From positions 1 through 64,000 of the forward strand of contig JAODMF010000005.1 in NCBI GenBank assembly GCA_025464095.1: 64,000 bases of DNA, read 5' to 3'. A model generated the notes under the pieces. That model was not told where the DNA came from and did not search any database. It saw only the letters and a list, made by a program, of their open reading frames with translations. Source of the DNA: Glaciihabitans sp. Lineage in GTDB: Bacteria; Actinomycetota; Actinomycetes; Actinomycetales; Microbacteriaceae. Below, in pieces: positions 44,742-54,207 of the stretch (positions within the stretch are counted from its first letter, which is position 1; each line of letters begins with the position of its first letter). The translations under genes and the position numbers were made by a program.

Positions 44742-45932
44742 GTGAGCACCATCCGTGCGACTCCGGGGTCGCAAACTTCACTTCGTGAAGCTAACCGCGC
44801 GCGGATTGTGGATGCCGTGCGGCACCACGGCGGTCTCACCCAGGTCGAACTCGCTGGCGCGACCGGTCTCTCGCCGGCCACGGTGTCGAACATCGTCAAG
44901 GAGCTGACGGCATCCGGGTTGCTGCACACCGCTCCGACCTCGCGCAGCGGGCGCAGGGCCGTGCACGTCACTCTCGCCCGACGGCTCGGCCTTGTCGCGG
45001 GCATCCACATTTCGATGCGGCATATGCGGGTCGCGCTGGCGGATGTCGCCAACACGGTCGTCTCCGAGCACTCCATGCCGCTCGCGAAAGACCACAGGGC
45101 CGACAACGAGCTCGACAAGGCCGCCCGCCTGATCGTGGACATGCTCGATTCCGTCGACGCGAGCCTGGATGAGGTCCTCGGCGTCGGCATCGCGATGTCC
45201 GCCCCGGTGGATGCCGCTACCGGCATGATTTCCCGCTCCGGCCTGATGCGCGGCTGGGACGGGATCCCGATCGCCGAGGTGATGCAACGCCGCATCCATC
45301 GTCCCGTTTTCATCGACAACGACTCCAATCTCGGCGCGCTCGCGGAGTCGCGCACCGGTGCGGCCCGCGGGCGGTCGGATGTGCTCTACATCCGTCTCGC
45401 GCAGGGAATTGGCTCCGGGCTCATCCTGGGCGGCCAGCTGTATCGCGGCTTCGGCAACAGCGCCGGCGAGTTCGGCCATATGACGATCGACGAGAACGGC
45501 CCGGTGTGCCGCTGCGGAAATCGCGGATGCCTGGAAGCTCTTGCCGGGGGACCGGCGATTCTGGAGTCCCTGCGCGAGACGCACGGCGCGCTCAAGCTCA
45601 ATGACGTGATCGTCCGCGCGATCGGCGGCGACCAGCTCTGCGTCCGTGCCCTCGCGGATGCCGGCCGCCACATCGGCATTGCGGCCGCGAACGTCTGCAA
45701 CCTGCTCGCACCGGAGCGCATCGTTGTCGGCGGCGACCTCGCCCGCGCCGGCGAGCTCATCATCGGCCCGATCCGGCACAGCATGGAACGCTCGGTGGTG
45801 ATGGGCGCGAACAAGGTCGCCGACCTCGTTCAGGGCCAGCTGGGGGAGCGCGCGGAGATGTCCGGCGCGCTCATGTTCGCGGTCGATTCCAGCAGTTTCG
45901 GGCATGATGACTTCGCCGCGGCGCTTTCGTAG
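44742..45932 (+). CDS. ROK-family transcriptional regulator
   Basis: A 396-residue protein. The N-terminal winged HTH is TSLREANRARIVDAVRHHGG with LTQVELAGATGLSPATVSNI. The sugar-kinase-like ROK domain follows with VLGVGIAMSAPVDAATG, VFIDNDSNLGALAESRTGAA, the zinc motif CRCGNRGCLEAL and GNSAGEFGHMTIDENG. GTG 44742 is chosen because homology starts a few codons later; a longer frame reads back through the tRNA and is not real. It probably controls the sugar ABC transporter that follows. Confidence 0.92.
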   Translation: MSTIRATPGSQTSLREANRARIVDAVRHHGGLTQVELAGATGLSPATVSNIVKELTASGLLHTAPTSRSGRRAVHVTLARRLGLVAGIHISMRHMRVALADVANTVVSEHSMPLAKDHRADNELDKAARLIVDMLDSVDASLDEVLGVGIAMSAPVDAATGMISRSGLMRGWDGIPIAEVMQRRIHRPVFIDNDSNLGALAESRTGAARGRSDVLYIRLAQGIGSGLILGGQLYRGFGNSAGEFGHMTIDENGPVCRCGNRGCLEALAGGPAILESLRETHGALKLNDVIVRAIGGDQLCVRALADAGRHIGIAAANVCNLLAPERIVVGGDLARAGELIIGPIRHSMERSVVMGANKVADLVQGQLGERAEMSGALMFAVDSSSFGHDDFAAALS

Positions 45933-46026
45933 TGGTTGACATGTTCTCGATACTCTTCGGTAAACCGGCACGCCTATCCCGTACGTCCACCGCGACCCGA
46001 CGCGCACAGCATCCGGAGGTTTCTCA

Positions 46027-47094
46027 ATGACGATGACCACCACCCGAACGGTCCTGGCCGCCGCCGTACTACTGCTCGTGGCATCCGCCCTGACCGGATG
46101 CGCCACGGTTGCTGGTACGGCGAACGCGCCGCGGGTGGGCCTGCTGCTTCCCGACTCCGTCACCTCCCGCTATGAGGCGGCCGACAAACCGTATTTCGAG
46201 GCGAAGCTGCACGCGCTGAACCCCCGGGCCACCGTTCTCTACGCGAATGCGGACGGGGATGCCGGAAAGCAGTTGCAGCAGGCCGAGTCGATGCTCACCC
46301 AGGGCGTCAACGTTCTCGTGCTCGACCCGTACGACAGCGCAGCGGCCGCGAGCATCGTCACCGAGGCGACCGCGAAGCACGTGCCTGTGATCTCCTATGA
46401 TCGGCTCATCGCGGGCGGGGGAGCGCAGTACTACATCTCCTTCGACAACGAGCGGGTGGGCGAGCTGCAGGCGAAGGCGCTGGTCGACAAGCTGAAGAGT
46501 GATGGCGTGCCGGCGGGCAGCGGCATCCTGATGGTCAACGGGTCTCCGACGGACAATAACGCGAAGCTCTTCAAGCAGGGCGCGCACAAGATTATCGACC
46601 CGAGCGGATACACCGTGCTCGGCGAGTTCGACGCCCCGGGCTGGGAGCCGTCGAAGGCCCAGGACTGGGTTTCCGGTCAGGTCACCAAGTTCGGCGCGAG
46701 GATCACCGGCGTCTATGCCGCCAACGATGCCGTCGCGGGCGGCGCCATCGCGGCGCTCAAAGCGGCCGGCATGACGACGGTTCCGCCGGTGACCGGGCAG
46801 GATGCTGAGCTCGCGGGCATCCAGCGCATCCTCGCCGGTTCCCAGTACATGACCGTCTACAAGACGATCAAACCGGAAGCCGAGAAAGCGGCCGAGATCG
46901 CTCTCCGCCTGGCCAAGGGTGAAAAACCGAAGGGCGACACGGTTGTCGACGGGGTGCAGTCGACCCTTCTGGTTCCGGTGGCGGTGACAGCGGACACGAT
47001 CCAGTCGACGATTGTGAAAGACGGCTTCTACGCCGCGGCCCAGATCTGCACGAGCGCGTACCGGGCGGCCTGCGCCGTCGCCGGCGTGAAGTAG
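46027..47094 (+). CDS. Sugar ABC transporter solute-binding lipoprotein (xylose/ribose type)
   Basis: A 355-residue periplasmic-binding protein of the XylF-like sugar group. The lipobox is ALTGC (near residue 25). The mature part reads RVGLLLPDSVTSRYEAADKP, QAESMLTQGVNVLVLDPYDS, HVPVISYDRLIAGG and VYAANDAVAGGAIAALKAAG, close to D-xylose binders. It is the first gene of a three-gene uptake operon behind the ROK regulator. Confidence 0.92.
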   Translation: MTMTTTRTVLAAAVLLLVASALTGCATVAGTANAPRVGLLLPDSVTSRYEAADKPYFEAKLHALNPRATVLYANADGDAGKQLQQAESMLTQGVNVLVLDPYDSAAAASIVTEATAKHVPVISYDRLIAGGGAQYYISFDNERVGELQAKALVDKLKSDGVPAGSGILMVNGSPTDNNAKLFKQGAHKIIDPSGYTVLGEFDAPGWEPSKAQDWVSGQVTKFGARITGVYAANDAVAGGAIAALKAAGMTTVPPVTGQDAELAGIQRILAGSQYMTVYKTIKPEAEKAAEIALRLAKGEKPKGDTVVDGVQSTLLVPVAVTADTIQSTIVKDGFYAAAQICTSAYRAACAVAGVK

Positions 47095-47162
47095 CCGGCA
47101 GCGTTGGCCGGCATCCGTCGTTACGCAACAGCACAGAATGTCCAACAGGTAAGGAACGGCAC

Positions 47163-47992
<830 letters not shown>

Positions 47993-47996
<4 letters not shown>

Positions 47997-49246
47997 GCAA
48001 GACACAGGTCGCCGCCTCCGGCAGCGTCTCCGACCTCCAGCCGGATGCCTTCGGCCCGCCGCGCGGCATCGGGGGCTCGCTTCGCGCGTTCTTCTCGCGC
48101 ATCCGCAGTGGTGACCTCGGCTCCCTGCCCGTCATCATCGGGCTCGTCATCATCTGGACTGTATTCCAGGTTCTCAGCCCCAACTTTCTCTCCGCGAACA
48201 ACCTGGTAAACCTCGCCCTGCAGTGCGCTGCGGGTGGCATCATCGCCATCGGCGTCGTGCTCGTTCTGCTGCTCGGCCAGATCGACCTGTCGGTCGGCTC
48301 CATCAGCGGACTGTCGGCGGCCATCCTCGCGATCGGCCTGACGAAGCTCGGCTGGTCCCTGCCGGTCGCGATCCTGATCGCGCTCGCGGCGGGGGCCGTT
48401 GTCGGGCTCTTCTACGCGTTCCTGTTTGTGCGGTTCGGCATCCCCAGCTTCATCATCACCCTCGCCGGTCTCCTCGGCTTCCTCGGGCTGCAGCTCGCGG
48501 TGCTGGGGCCAACCGGCTCGGTGAACATTCCGCCCGACTCGCCGATCATCGCGTTCACGCAGTTGTGGTTCCTGCCGCCCGTCACCTCGTACGTGCTCGC
48601 CGCGCTCGTCGTGGCCGCCTACCTCTTTGTGCACCTGCGCGCCGCTCGGCGCCGGGCGCTCGCCGGGCTCAGTTCGGCGTCCCTGGGCGAGAGCGTGCTT
48701 CGAGCGGCAGCGCTGCTCGTGCTGCTGGTCGCGGTCGTGTACGCCCTGAACAACGACCGCGGCGTGCCCGCGTCGTTCCTGCTGTTCATCGCACTGGTCG
48801 TCGTCATGAACTACGCGCTCACCCGAACCAAGTGGGGCCGCTCGGTGTTCGCCGTCGGCGGGAGCGTGGATGCGGCTCGCCGGTCCGGCATCCGGGTCAC
48901 CCGGGTCTACGTCACTGTCTTCGTGCTCTGCTCGCTGTTCGCGGCACTCGGCGGCCTGCTCGCGGCCGGTCGCGTGACGACGGCGAGTACCTCGACCGGT
49001 GCCGGGGACGTGCCGCTCAATGCCATCGCCGCCGCCGTGATCGGGGGAACGAGCCTCTTCGGCGGTCGCGGCAGCGCCTATTCCGCCCTGCTCGGCATCG
49101 TCGTGCTGCAGTCGATCTCGAGCGGGCTCACGCTGCTCAGCCTCGACTCACCGGTGCGCTACATGATCACCGGGGCGGTCTTGCTGCTTGCGGTGATCAT
49201 CGACTCGCTGTCACGCCGTTCCCGCGCCTCGCACGGCCGGGCCTAA
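47993..49246 (+). CDS. Sugar ABC transporter permease (XylH/RbsC type)
   Basis: A 417-residue membrane protein with about ten hydrophobic segments. Its ATG overlaps the ATPase stop (ATGA). Family features are GGIIAIGVVLVLLLGQIDLS, FGIPSFIITLAGLLGFLGLQ, the insert with PPDSPIIAFTQLWF typical of XylH, and AAVIGGTSLFGGRGSAYSAL. It completes the sugar importer; no catabolic genes are adjacent. Confidence 0.93.
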
Positions 49247-49292
49247 TCTCCGAGAACAGCGCGCGAGGGCGCGAGCGCGAGAGAATGGCACC

Positions 49293-50720
49293 ATGACCGA
49301 TTCCTCGCTCGCCGTCATCGTGCTCGCCGCCGGCCAGGGAACGCGGATGCGCTCCTCACGCCCCAAGATCCTGCACGAGCTGGCGGGCATCCCGCTTGTT
49401 GCCCACGTGCTCGCGACTGCCCGCGAACTCGACGCGGCACACGTGCTGACGGTCGTGCGGCACGAACGGGATGTCGTCTCCGAGCTGGTGCTCGAGATGT
49501 TCCCCTCGACCGTCATCATCGAGCAGGACGAACTGCCGGGCACGGGCAGGGCGGTGCAGCTGGCCGTTTCCCAGCTGCCCGAAGGCTTCTCCGGCCGCGT
49601 TGTCGTCCTCAGCGCTGACGTTCCGCTGCTGGACGCCGCGACGGTGCTCGGCCTGCTCGCCAGCCACGACGCGTCCGGCAACGCCCTCACCATGATCAGC
49701 GCGTTTTTCAATGACCCGACCGGTGGCGGCCGCGTCGTGCGCGGCACCGACGGTTCCTTCGAGGCGATCGTCGAGCACCGCGATGCGACCGAGGAGCAGT
49801 TGCTGCTCACCGAAGTCAACGCGGGCGTGTACGTGTTCGATGTGGCGGCGCTGCGCTCCGTGCTCGAGTCGATCGGAAGCAGCAATTCACAGAACGAGAT
49901 GTACCTCACGGATGCCGCCGCCGGCATCCGAGCGGCGGGCGGGCAGATCGAGGCCGTCCCCGTCTCCGATCACTGGCTCGTGGCAGGCATCAACGACCGT
50001 GCGCAGCTGAGCGCGGTTGCCGCCGAGTTGAACGCTCGGATCATCCGCGGCCACCAGGTCGCCGGCGTGACCGTACGCGACCCGGCCACAACCTGGATCG
50101 ATCTCGCGGTCACGATTGGCGAGGATGCGGAGATTCTGCCGGGCACCCAGCTGCTGCGCGCGACATCCATCGCTTCGGGCGCGATCATCGGGCCAGACAC
50201 CACCCTCGTTGATACCGAGGTGGGGGAGAACGCGGTCGTCAAGCGCACCGACGCGACGCTGTCCGTGATCGGGGCTCGGGCATCCGTGGGGCCGTTCGCC
50301 TATTTGCGGCCGGGAACCTACCTCGGGGAAGACGGCAAGATCGGAACGTTCGTCGAAACGAAGAACTCCACGATCGGTGCCGGGAGCAAGGTTCCGCACC
50401 TCAGCTACATCGGCGACACGGCGGTCGGGGAGCAGAGCAACATCGGTGCCGGAACGATCACGGCGAACTACGACGGGGTGAAGAAATCTCGCACCGAGGT
50501 GGGGTCGCACGTGAGAAGCGGGTCGCACAACGTGTTCGTCGCCCCGGTTAGAATTGGCGACGGAGCCTATACGGGAGCGGGAACCGTGGTGCGAAAAGAC
50601 GTGCCGGCGGGAGCCCTCGCAATCAGCGTGGCACCACAACGAAATATGACGGGCTGGGTCGAGACCAACCGGGCGGGCAGTGCGGCGGCGGAAGCGGCCG
50701 CTGCTGCCGACGAGGGTTAG
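49293..50720 (+). CDS. glmU: Bifunctional UDP-GlcNAc pyrophosphorylase / glucosamine-1-P N-acetyltransferase
   Basis: A 475-residue enzyme making UDP-GlcNAc. The N-terminal uridyltransferase domain has VIVLAAGQGTRMRSSRPKIL and VNAGVYVFDVAALRS. The C-terminal left-handed beta-helix has ISYIGDTAVG-like hexads, NIGAGTITANYDGVKKSRTE and GSHNVFVAPVRIGDGAYTGA. The tail is Ala-rich (SAAAEAAAAADEG). The usual actinobacterial tRNA-Gln neighbour is 4.6 kb upstream instead of adjacent. prs follows after 46 bases. Confidence 0.96.
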   Translation: MTDSSLAVIVLAAGQGTRMRSSRPKILHELAGIPLVAHVLATARELDAAHVLTVVRHERDVVSELVLEMFPSTVIIEQDELPGTGRAVQLAVSQLPEGFSGRVVVLSADVPLLDAATVLGLLASHDASGNALTMISAFFNDPTGGGRVVRGTDGSFEAIVEHRDATEEQLLLTEVNAGVYVFDVAALRSVLESIGSSNSQNEMYLTDAAAGIRAAGGQIEAVPVSDHWLVAGINDRAQLSAVAAELNARIIRGHQVAGVTVRDPATTWIDLAVTIGEDAEILPGTQLLRATSIASGAIIGPDTTLVDTEVGENAVVKRTDATLSVIGARASVGPFAYLRPGTYLGEDGKIGTFVETKNSTIGAGSKVPHLSYIGDTAVGEQSNIGAGTITANYDGVKKSRTEVGSHVRSGSHNVFVAPVRIGDGAYTGAGTVVRKDVPAGALAISVAPQRNMTGWVETNRAGSAAAEAAAAADEG

Positions 50721-50766
50721 GCGGCAGCCGCACAGGGTCGGTTCGCCGGCCGAGAAAGCGGGACGA

Positions 50767-51744
50767 ATGGCCGAGATCACCGTCAGCGGGAAGAAACGCC
50801 TCGTCATAGTCACCGGAAGGGCGCATCCGCAGCTGGCGATCGATATCGCCACCCAACTTGGCACCGAACTCGTCCATACCGATGCCCGAACCTTCGCGAA
50901 CGGCGAGATCTACGCACGGTTCGACGAGAGTGTTCGCGGCACGGATGCGTTCGTCATCCAGTCGCACACGAACCCCATCAACGAGTGGCTCATGGAGCAA
51001 CTGATCATGGTGGATGCCCTCAAGCGCGCGTCCGCCAAGCGCATCACCGTTGTGGCGCCGTTCTACCCCTACGCCCGCCAGGACAAGAAGGGCCGCGGCC
51101 GCGAGCCGATCAGCGCCCGCCTGGTCGCCGACCTTTTCAAGGCGGCCGGCGCCGACCGCATTATGAGCGTCGACCTGCACGCGGCCCAGATTCAGGGCTT
51201 CTTCGATGGCCCGGTCGACCACTTGTTCGCGATGCCGGTCTTGCTCAAGCATTTCAAGGAGCGCCTGGACCCGGCGACCCTCACGGTCGTCTCACCGGAC
51301 ATGGGCCGCGTGCGCGTCGCGGACATCTGGAGCGACAAGCTCGGAGCGCCGCTCGCGATCATCCACAAGCGACGCGATCCGCTCATCCCCAACCAGGTCT
51401 CTGTGCATGAGATCGTCGGTGAGGTGAGCGGTCGGGTCTGCCTGATCGTCGACGACATGATCGACACGGGCGGAACGATCGTGAAGGCCGCCGACGCGCT
51501 GAAGGCCGCGGGAGCTACCGGAGTGGTGGTGGCCGCCACGCACGCCATTTTCTCCAAGCCGGCATCCGAGATCCTGCAGAGCGCCTCGATCGATTCCGTC
51601 GTCGTGACCGACACGCTCCCGATCCCTGCGGAGAAGCGTTTCGACAAGCTCACGATCCTGCCCATCGCGCCGCTGATCGCGAGCGCGATCCATGAGGTGT
51701 TCAGCGATGGTTCGGTGACGTCGATGTTCGACGGCGCCGCCTAA
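50767..51744 (+). CDS. prs: Ribose-phosphate pyrophosphokinase (PRPP synthase)
   Basis: A 325-residue class I PRPP synthase. FANGEIYARFDESVRG, the flexible loop YARQDKKGRGREPISARL, SVDLHAAQIQGFFDGPVDHL and the PRPP loop VCLIVDDMIDTGGTIVKAA are all present. ATG 50767 (MAEITVSGKKRL) is the family start. Confidence 0.97.
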   Translation: MAEITVSGKKRLVIVTGRAHPQLAIDIATQLGTELVHTDARTFANGEIYARFDESVRGTDAFVIQSHTNPINEWLMEQLIMVDALKRASAKRITVVAPFYPYARQDKKGRGREPISARLVADLFKAAGADRIMSVDLHAAQIQGFFDGPVDHLFAMPVLLKHFKERLDPATLTVVSPDMGRVRVADIWSDKLGAPLAIIHKRRDPLIPNQVSVHEIVGEVSGRVCLIVDDMIDTGGTIVKAADALKAAGATGVVVAATHAIFSKPASEILQSASIDSVVVTDTLPIPAEKRFDKLTILPIAPLIASAIHEVFSDGSVTSMFDGAA

Positions 51745-51769
51745 CGACGGCGACGCCTACCCCGCACGC

Positions 51770-52393
51770 CTAGTCCGCGAGGATGAGGTAAAGCGCACGG
51801 CGAGCCTCGTCGAGCTTCTCCACCGCGGCAGTGCGCTGGGCATCCGTCGTTCCGATGCGGAATTGGTGCACCACGCCCATGAGCTTGCCCACGCTCTCGT
51901 GGAACGCGGCATCGGCTTCGGAGCGGCCGGGGGTCGCGGCCCAGGCCTGCTTCATCTCGGTCTCGTGCTCGACCAGGTAAGCCTTGCCGGCATCCGTCAG
52001 CTCGAATTCGGTGCGACGACCCTCACCCGTCGTTGTGATGAGTTCTTCGTCGACGAGTTGCTGCAGCGTCGGGTACACCGATCCGGGGCTCGGCCGCCAG
52101 GCGCCGTTGGTTTTTTCGGCGATCGCCTTGATGAGGCCGTAGCCGTTGGACGGCGCCTCGCCGAGGAGCGAGAGGATGGCGGCGCGGATGTCGCCCCGAC
52201 CGGCACGGCCGCCGCCCCGTGGTCCGAACCCGCGGCCGAAGTCGCCGCCGAAGCCGTGGCCGCCGGGTCCGTGCCCGAAGCCGGGGGAGCGTCGCGCGAA
52301 GTCGCGCGGAAGTGAACGATCGCCGAAGCCAGCGTCGAAGGAATCGTGGTGGTGGTGATGGTGCTGCAGGTGGTCTTCAGGAATGCGTGTCAT
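51770..52393 (-). CDS. PadR-family transcriptional regulator with His-rich N terminus
   Basis: A 207-residue regulator. Residues about 68-150 are the PadR winged helix (RAAILSLLGEAPSNGYGLIK, WRPSPGSVYPTLQQLVDEEL, GRRTEFELTDAGKAYL) and a C-terminal dimerisation helix follows. Residues 8-65 are an extension with a HHHHHHD run and Gly/Phe/Arg repeats (GFGHGPGGHGFGGDFGRGFG), which could bind metal. A very strong RBS (GGAAAGGAGGG) precedes the ATG. The promoter region holds a palindrome that fits autoregulation. Confidence 0.92.
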   Translation of the reverse strand: MTRIPEDHLQHHHHHHDSFDAGFGDRSLPRDFARRSPGFGHGPGGHGFGGDFGRGFGPRGGGRAGRGDIRAAILSLLGEAPSNGYGLIKAIAEKTNGAWRPSPGSVYPTLQQLVDEELITTTGEGRRTEFELTDAGKAYLVEHETEMKQAWAATPGRSEADAAFHESVGKLMGVVHQFRIGTTDAQRTAAVEKLDEARRALYLILAD

Positions 52394-52418
52394 GGCGCAT
52401 CCCTCCTTTCCAATTAGT

Positions 52419-52454
52419 ATCGCCGCTATTCAACGATGGTCTAACGATATATCG
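52419..52454 (-). promoter_or_regulatory. padR promoter and candidate operator
   Basis: On the minus strand a TACTAAT -10 candidate (around 52413-52420) lies upstream of the strong RBS. The 10-bp palindrome CGATATATCG (52445-52454) lies just beyond the probable -35 and is the only AT-rich palindrome here, so it is a candidate PadR site. The 106-base gap to the upstream membrane-protein gene holds nothing else. Confidence 0.45.
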
Positions 52455-52499
52455 GTACGAATGGCATGTCAATATCCGGTGATCCGGAGTGGATCACCG

Positions 52500-52874
52500 C
52501 TAGCTGCTGCCGACGGTTCCCCCCGGAATCGCCGGGACCCCTGGAATCAGCCCGAGCGAGGCGATAAGCCGGTCTCCGCCGAACGCGCCGCTGGTGTAGC
52601 ACTCCCAGCCGATAAAGCTCGGCCCCAGAACCTCGAATCGCGCCTCGTAGCCCGGGGACCCCGGAACCTCATAGGCGACCCATCTGCGGCACGACTCCTG
52701 CGCGTTTGCTTTGCCGACACTGACGATCGTCGCGATCGCGGGAAGCACGAATCCGAGGAGACCGATGATCACGATCGCGCGCATCGCCAGCACCGTGCGC
52801 CGACGGCGAAGAGGCCGGGCGGAATCGTGCGGCACGTATCCGGCGAGCTCCGGCTCGTCGTCGTACTCGCTCAT
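52500..52874 (-). CDS. Small single-pass membrane protein, hypothetical
   Basis: A 124-residue protein: an acidic, then Arg-rich N terminus (HDSARPLRRRRTVLAM), one transmembrane segment (AIVIIGLLGFVLPAIATIVS), and an extracytoplasmic part with two Cys (ESCRRW and IGWECY) that may form a disulfide. I do not recognise a family. It is divergent from the APC permease. Confidence 0.65.
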   Translation of the reverse strand: MSEYDDEPELAGYVPHDSARPLRRRRTVLAMRAIVIIGLLGFVLPAIATIVSVGKANAQESCRRWVAYEVPGSPGYEARFEVLGPSFIGWECYTSGAFGGDRLIASLGLIPGVPAIPGGTVGSS

Positions 52875-52977
52875 TGGTTCAGTCTCGCACGGTCGGACAC
52901 ACCGAACACGGGAGAGAGCATTCCCGCCGAGCCGAGGGGTGCGTCACGAGTTCACCCGGGGCTGATACGGTGCGATC

Positions 52978-54207
52978 GTGGCTGAACTACTGCGTCGACT
53001 GGGAACTGTTCGAGCGGTGTTCATCGGACTCGCATCCATGATCGGGGCCGGCATATTCTTCGTCTGGGCGCCCGCGTCCGCCGCCGCGGGCACCGGCCTC
53101 CTGTTCGGTCTGCTCATCGCCGCCGTGGTCGCGACACTCAATGCCCTCAGTACCGCGCAACTGGCGATCGCCTATCCGGTGTCGGGTGGCGCCTACGCCT
53201 ACGGCCGGGCGAATGTCGGGCCGTGGACGGGATTTGCCGCCGGCTGGCTGTTCCTCGCGGGCAAGTCCGCGTCGGCGGCCGCGATCGCACTCATCGCCGG
53301 CAGCTACGTCATGCAGGAGCATACGAAGCTGGTGGCCGTGCTCATCGTGGTGGTACTCGCGGGTGTGAACGCCTCGGGCATCCGGAACACCGCCCTCATC
53401 GCCTCCGTGGTGGTGTGCATCGTGCTCGCCGGGCTGGCGGCGGTGCTGGTCGATTCGCTCGCCACCTCGTCGCTGCATCCAGTCCCGTTGAACGGCGGCG
53501 CCGGCTGGTACGGGGTGCTGCAGTCCGCCGGCCTGTTGTTCTTCACCTTTGCGGGGTACGCCCGGATGGCGACGCTGGGCGAGGAGGTGCGGAATCCGCG
53601 GCGGACGCTGCCGCGCGCGATCCTCATCGCGCTCGGGGCGACCCTCGTCATCTACGCAATCGTCGGAGTCGTCTGCGTCTCTGTGCTCGGCACGGCCACG
53701 CTCGCACACAGCGCCGCGCCGGTTGCCGACCTGGTGACCGGGCCGATGGACACCATCGTGCGCATCATCGCCACGATTGCCTGCCTGGGCTCCCTCGCGG
53801 CCGTGCTCGCCGGACTCAGCCGCACCGGGCTGGCGATGGCCAGGGAGCGGGACCTGCCCGGCCCGCTCAGCCGGATCTCGCCGCGCACGAACGCGCCCGT
53901 CGTCGCCGAACTCGTGCTCGCCGCGGTCGTGATCGTGGGCATCCTCGTTCTTGACCCGGCGAAGCTGATCGGGTTCTCCAGTTGCTCGGTGCTTGCGTAC
54001 TACGCGATCGCGCACCTCAGCGCGCTTCGGCAGGCCGCCGTCGACCGGTGGTTGCCCCGCCCGATCCAGGTGATCGGGTTGTTCGGCTGCGGCGCCCTCG
54101 CGCTCACACTGCCCTGGCAGTCGATTCTCGCCGCGGTGGCCGTGCTCCTGGTCGGTTTTGCCCTGCGCGCTGTCGGCCAGCGCGCCCGGTCAGACCGCAG
54201 TCTCTGA
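52978..54207 (+). CDS. APC-superfamily amino acid permease
   Basis: A 409-residue transporter with about twelve hydrophobic segments. It starts GTG (VAELLRRLGTVRAVFIGLAS), with the unwound helix-1 motif GSMIGAGIFFVWAP-like (SMIGAGIFFVW) typical of the APC fold. Other blocks are SGGAYAYGRANVGPWTGFAA and TFAGYARMATLGEEVRNPRR. The substrate is unknown. Its stop overlaps the convergent gnd gene by 18 bases. Confidence 0.9.
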   Translation: MAELLRRLGTVRAVFIGLASMIGAGIFFVWAPASAAAGTGLLFGLLIAAVVATLNALSTAQLAIAYPVSGGAYAYGRANVGPWTGFAAGWLFLAGKSASAAAIALIAGSYVMQEHTKLVAVLIVVVLAGVNASGIRNTALIASVVVCIVLAGLAAVLVDSLATSSLHPVPLNGGAGWYGVLQSAGLLFFTFAGYARMATLGEEVRNPRRTLPRAILIALGATLVIYAIVGVVCVSVLGTATLAHSAAPVADLVTGPMDTIVRIIATIACLGSLAAVLAGLSRTGLAMARERDLPGPLSRISPRTNAPVVAELVLAAVVIVGILVLDPAKLIGFSSCSVLAYYAIAHLSALRQAAVDRWLPRPIQVIGLFGCGALALTLPWQSILAAVAVLLVGFALRAVGQRARSDRSL

